Positions 63,259 through 64,000 of a stretch of 64,000 nucleotides of DNA are shown here, piece by piece. Every line of letters starts with the position of its first letter. Position 1 is the first letter of the stretch. This DNA comes from Brugia malayi (lineage: Eukaryota > Nematoda > Chromadorea > Rhabditida > Onchocercidae): positions 1,127,221-1,191,220 of the forward strand of contig NW_025062479.1 of NCBI RefSeq assembly GCF_000002995.4, in the 5' to 3' direction. The translations under genes and the position numbers were made by a program. A model generated the notes under the pieces. That model searched no databases, was not told the DNA's origin, and was given only the letters and a program-made list of their open reading frames with translations.

Positions 63259-64000
63259 CAAAAATGAGTTGCCAGGAATTAATTAATTACAACTAAGTAA
63301 ACTTATTATAATAAATGACTTAAAGATTACGAAAAAATTGAAGTCGTAAGATTTAGAACATCAAAAATCACAATGCGTCACAGATGGCTTATCTGATGGA
63401 AAAGATTTTTCTTCAGTGTTGATATGATAATATCAAAGTACATTAACAATTGATCCAATCGACTTCTTCCTTTTCCTCCTTTACTATCATCCAATATATT
63501 AAAGATTTTTGATAAATTAACGTTGAACTATTCTTGACTTTTTTTTTCTCTTTAAAATTTTTCATTTCCTCTATCATTCTTTTTCCTCATCTGTCTTTTT
63601 TTTTTTTCTTTCTTGTTGCTAAAAAAGGTTTTTAATGAACAAAAAAAAAAAAACAAAAGAAGACTCCTGAATTTATTACTTAAAAGTAATAGTTTTACAA
63701 AATTGATTTGACATCTGCACAGATTATTTACTATTTTTTGTTTTCTTTTTTTACTTTTTAACTTTACCAATAATAGATTATTTATTTAGGCTTTTTACAT
63801 AGCATATCGTATTGATAATTCGTTTTCGTTCATTTTCCCTTCCCAAAGAAAAAAACAAAAAAAGCAAAAAAGAAGAAAAAAAATGGAATTACATTACTCA
63901 GCCGTTTATCAATTTCATTTAATGTAAGCATTTGACAAAAATTTTTTAATATAAACAAACATTTGAAGACAAAAAGAAACAATATATTTTGTTATTTATC
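58415..64000. other. AT-rich intergenic DNA at the right edge
   Basis: About 5.6 kb upstream of the PP1 subunit gene with many A/T tracts, AT microsatellites (61663-61682 and 63225-63254) and no supported exon. Its own promoter should lie near 58415-58800, but no specific site is recognisable. Confidence 0.5.
63225..63254. repeat. (AT)n microsatellite
   Basis: About 15 AT units in non-coding DNA. Shorter runs of the same kind occur near 16442-16460 and 61663-61682. Confidence 0.9.

Overview
This window looks like nuclear DNA of a parasitic nematode, most likely a filarial (clade III, Spirurina) species. This is inferred from four things: very AT-rich DNA crowded with poly-A/poly-T runs, short nematode-style exons with TTTCAG-like acceptors, acceptor-like sites a few bases before start codons (probable spliced-leader trans-splicing), and proteins that resemble animal families. 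It is eukaryotic and gene-poor, with no operons, CRISPR arrays or insertion sequences of bacterial type. Every gene model was assembled by hand from splice sites, reading phase and remembered family features. No search was run.

Layout. (1) 12-2532, minus: the 5' part (7 exons, 286 codons) of the regulatory beta subunit of phosphorylase kinase, running off the left edge. (2) 2.5-24.9 kb: a ~22 kb gene-poor stretch of AT-rich DNA, microsatellites and homopolymers with two weak exon-like islands. (3) 24897-33580, plus: a ten-exon gene for an Old Yellow Enzyme-type flavin oxidoreductase whose last 2.3 kb exon adds a ~760-residue acidic tail. Its active-site histidine/asparagine pair looks substituted. 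(4) 34.5-34.7 kb: a tandem 32-bp repeat next to a possible very small spliced gene. (5) 38.7-41.1 kb, minus: five in-frame exons matching only the part of cysteinyl-tRNA synthetase that follows the catalytic domain. (6) 45830-47786, plus: mitochondrial ribosomal protein uS7m (mrps-7), complete. (7) 48797-50657, plus: the SNARE Vti1 (vti-1), complete. (8) 52.0-54.0 kb, plus: two related long-hairpin loci that share upstream motifs, terminal stem and T-rich ends, interpreted as unannotated Pol III-type structured RNAs with a Y-RNA-like 5' end. (9) 55829-58414, minus: a PP1 glycogen-targeting regulatory subunit (RVxF motif plus CBM21), complete. (10) 58.4-64 kb: no supported gene.

The genes are mostly unrelated housekeeping functions (mitochondrial translation, endosomal/Golgi fusion). 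Two of them act on opposite arms of glycogen control: phosphorylase kinase, and the targeting subunit of the phosphatase that opposes it. The most novel items are the paired hairpin RNA loci, the flavoenzyme with an acidic tail, and the synthetase fragment.
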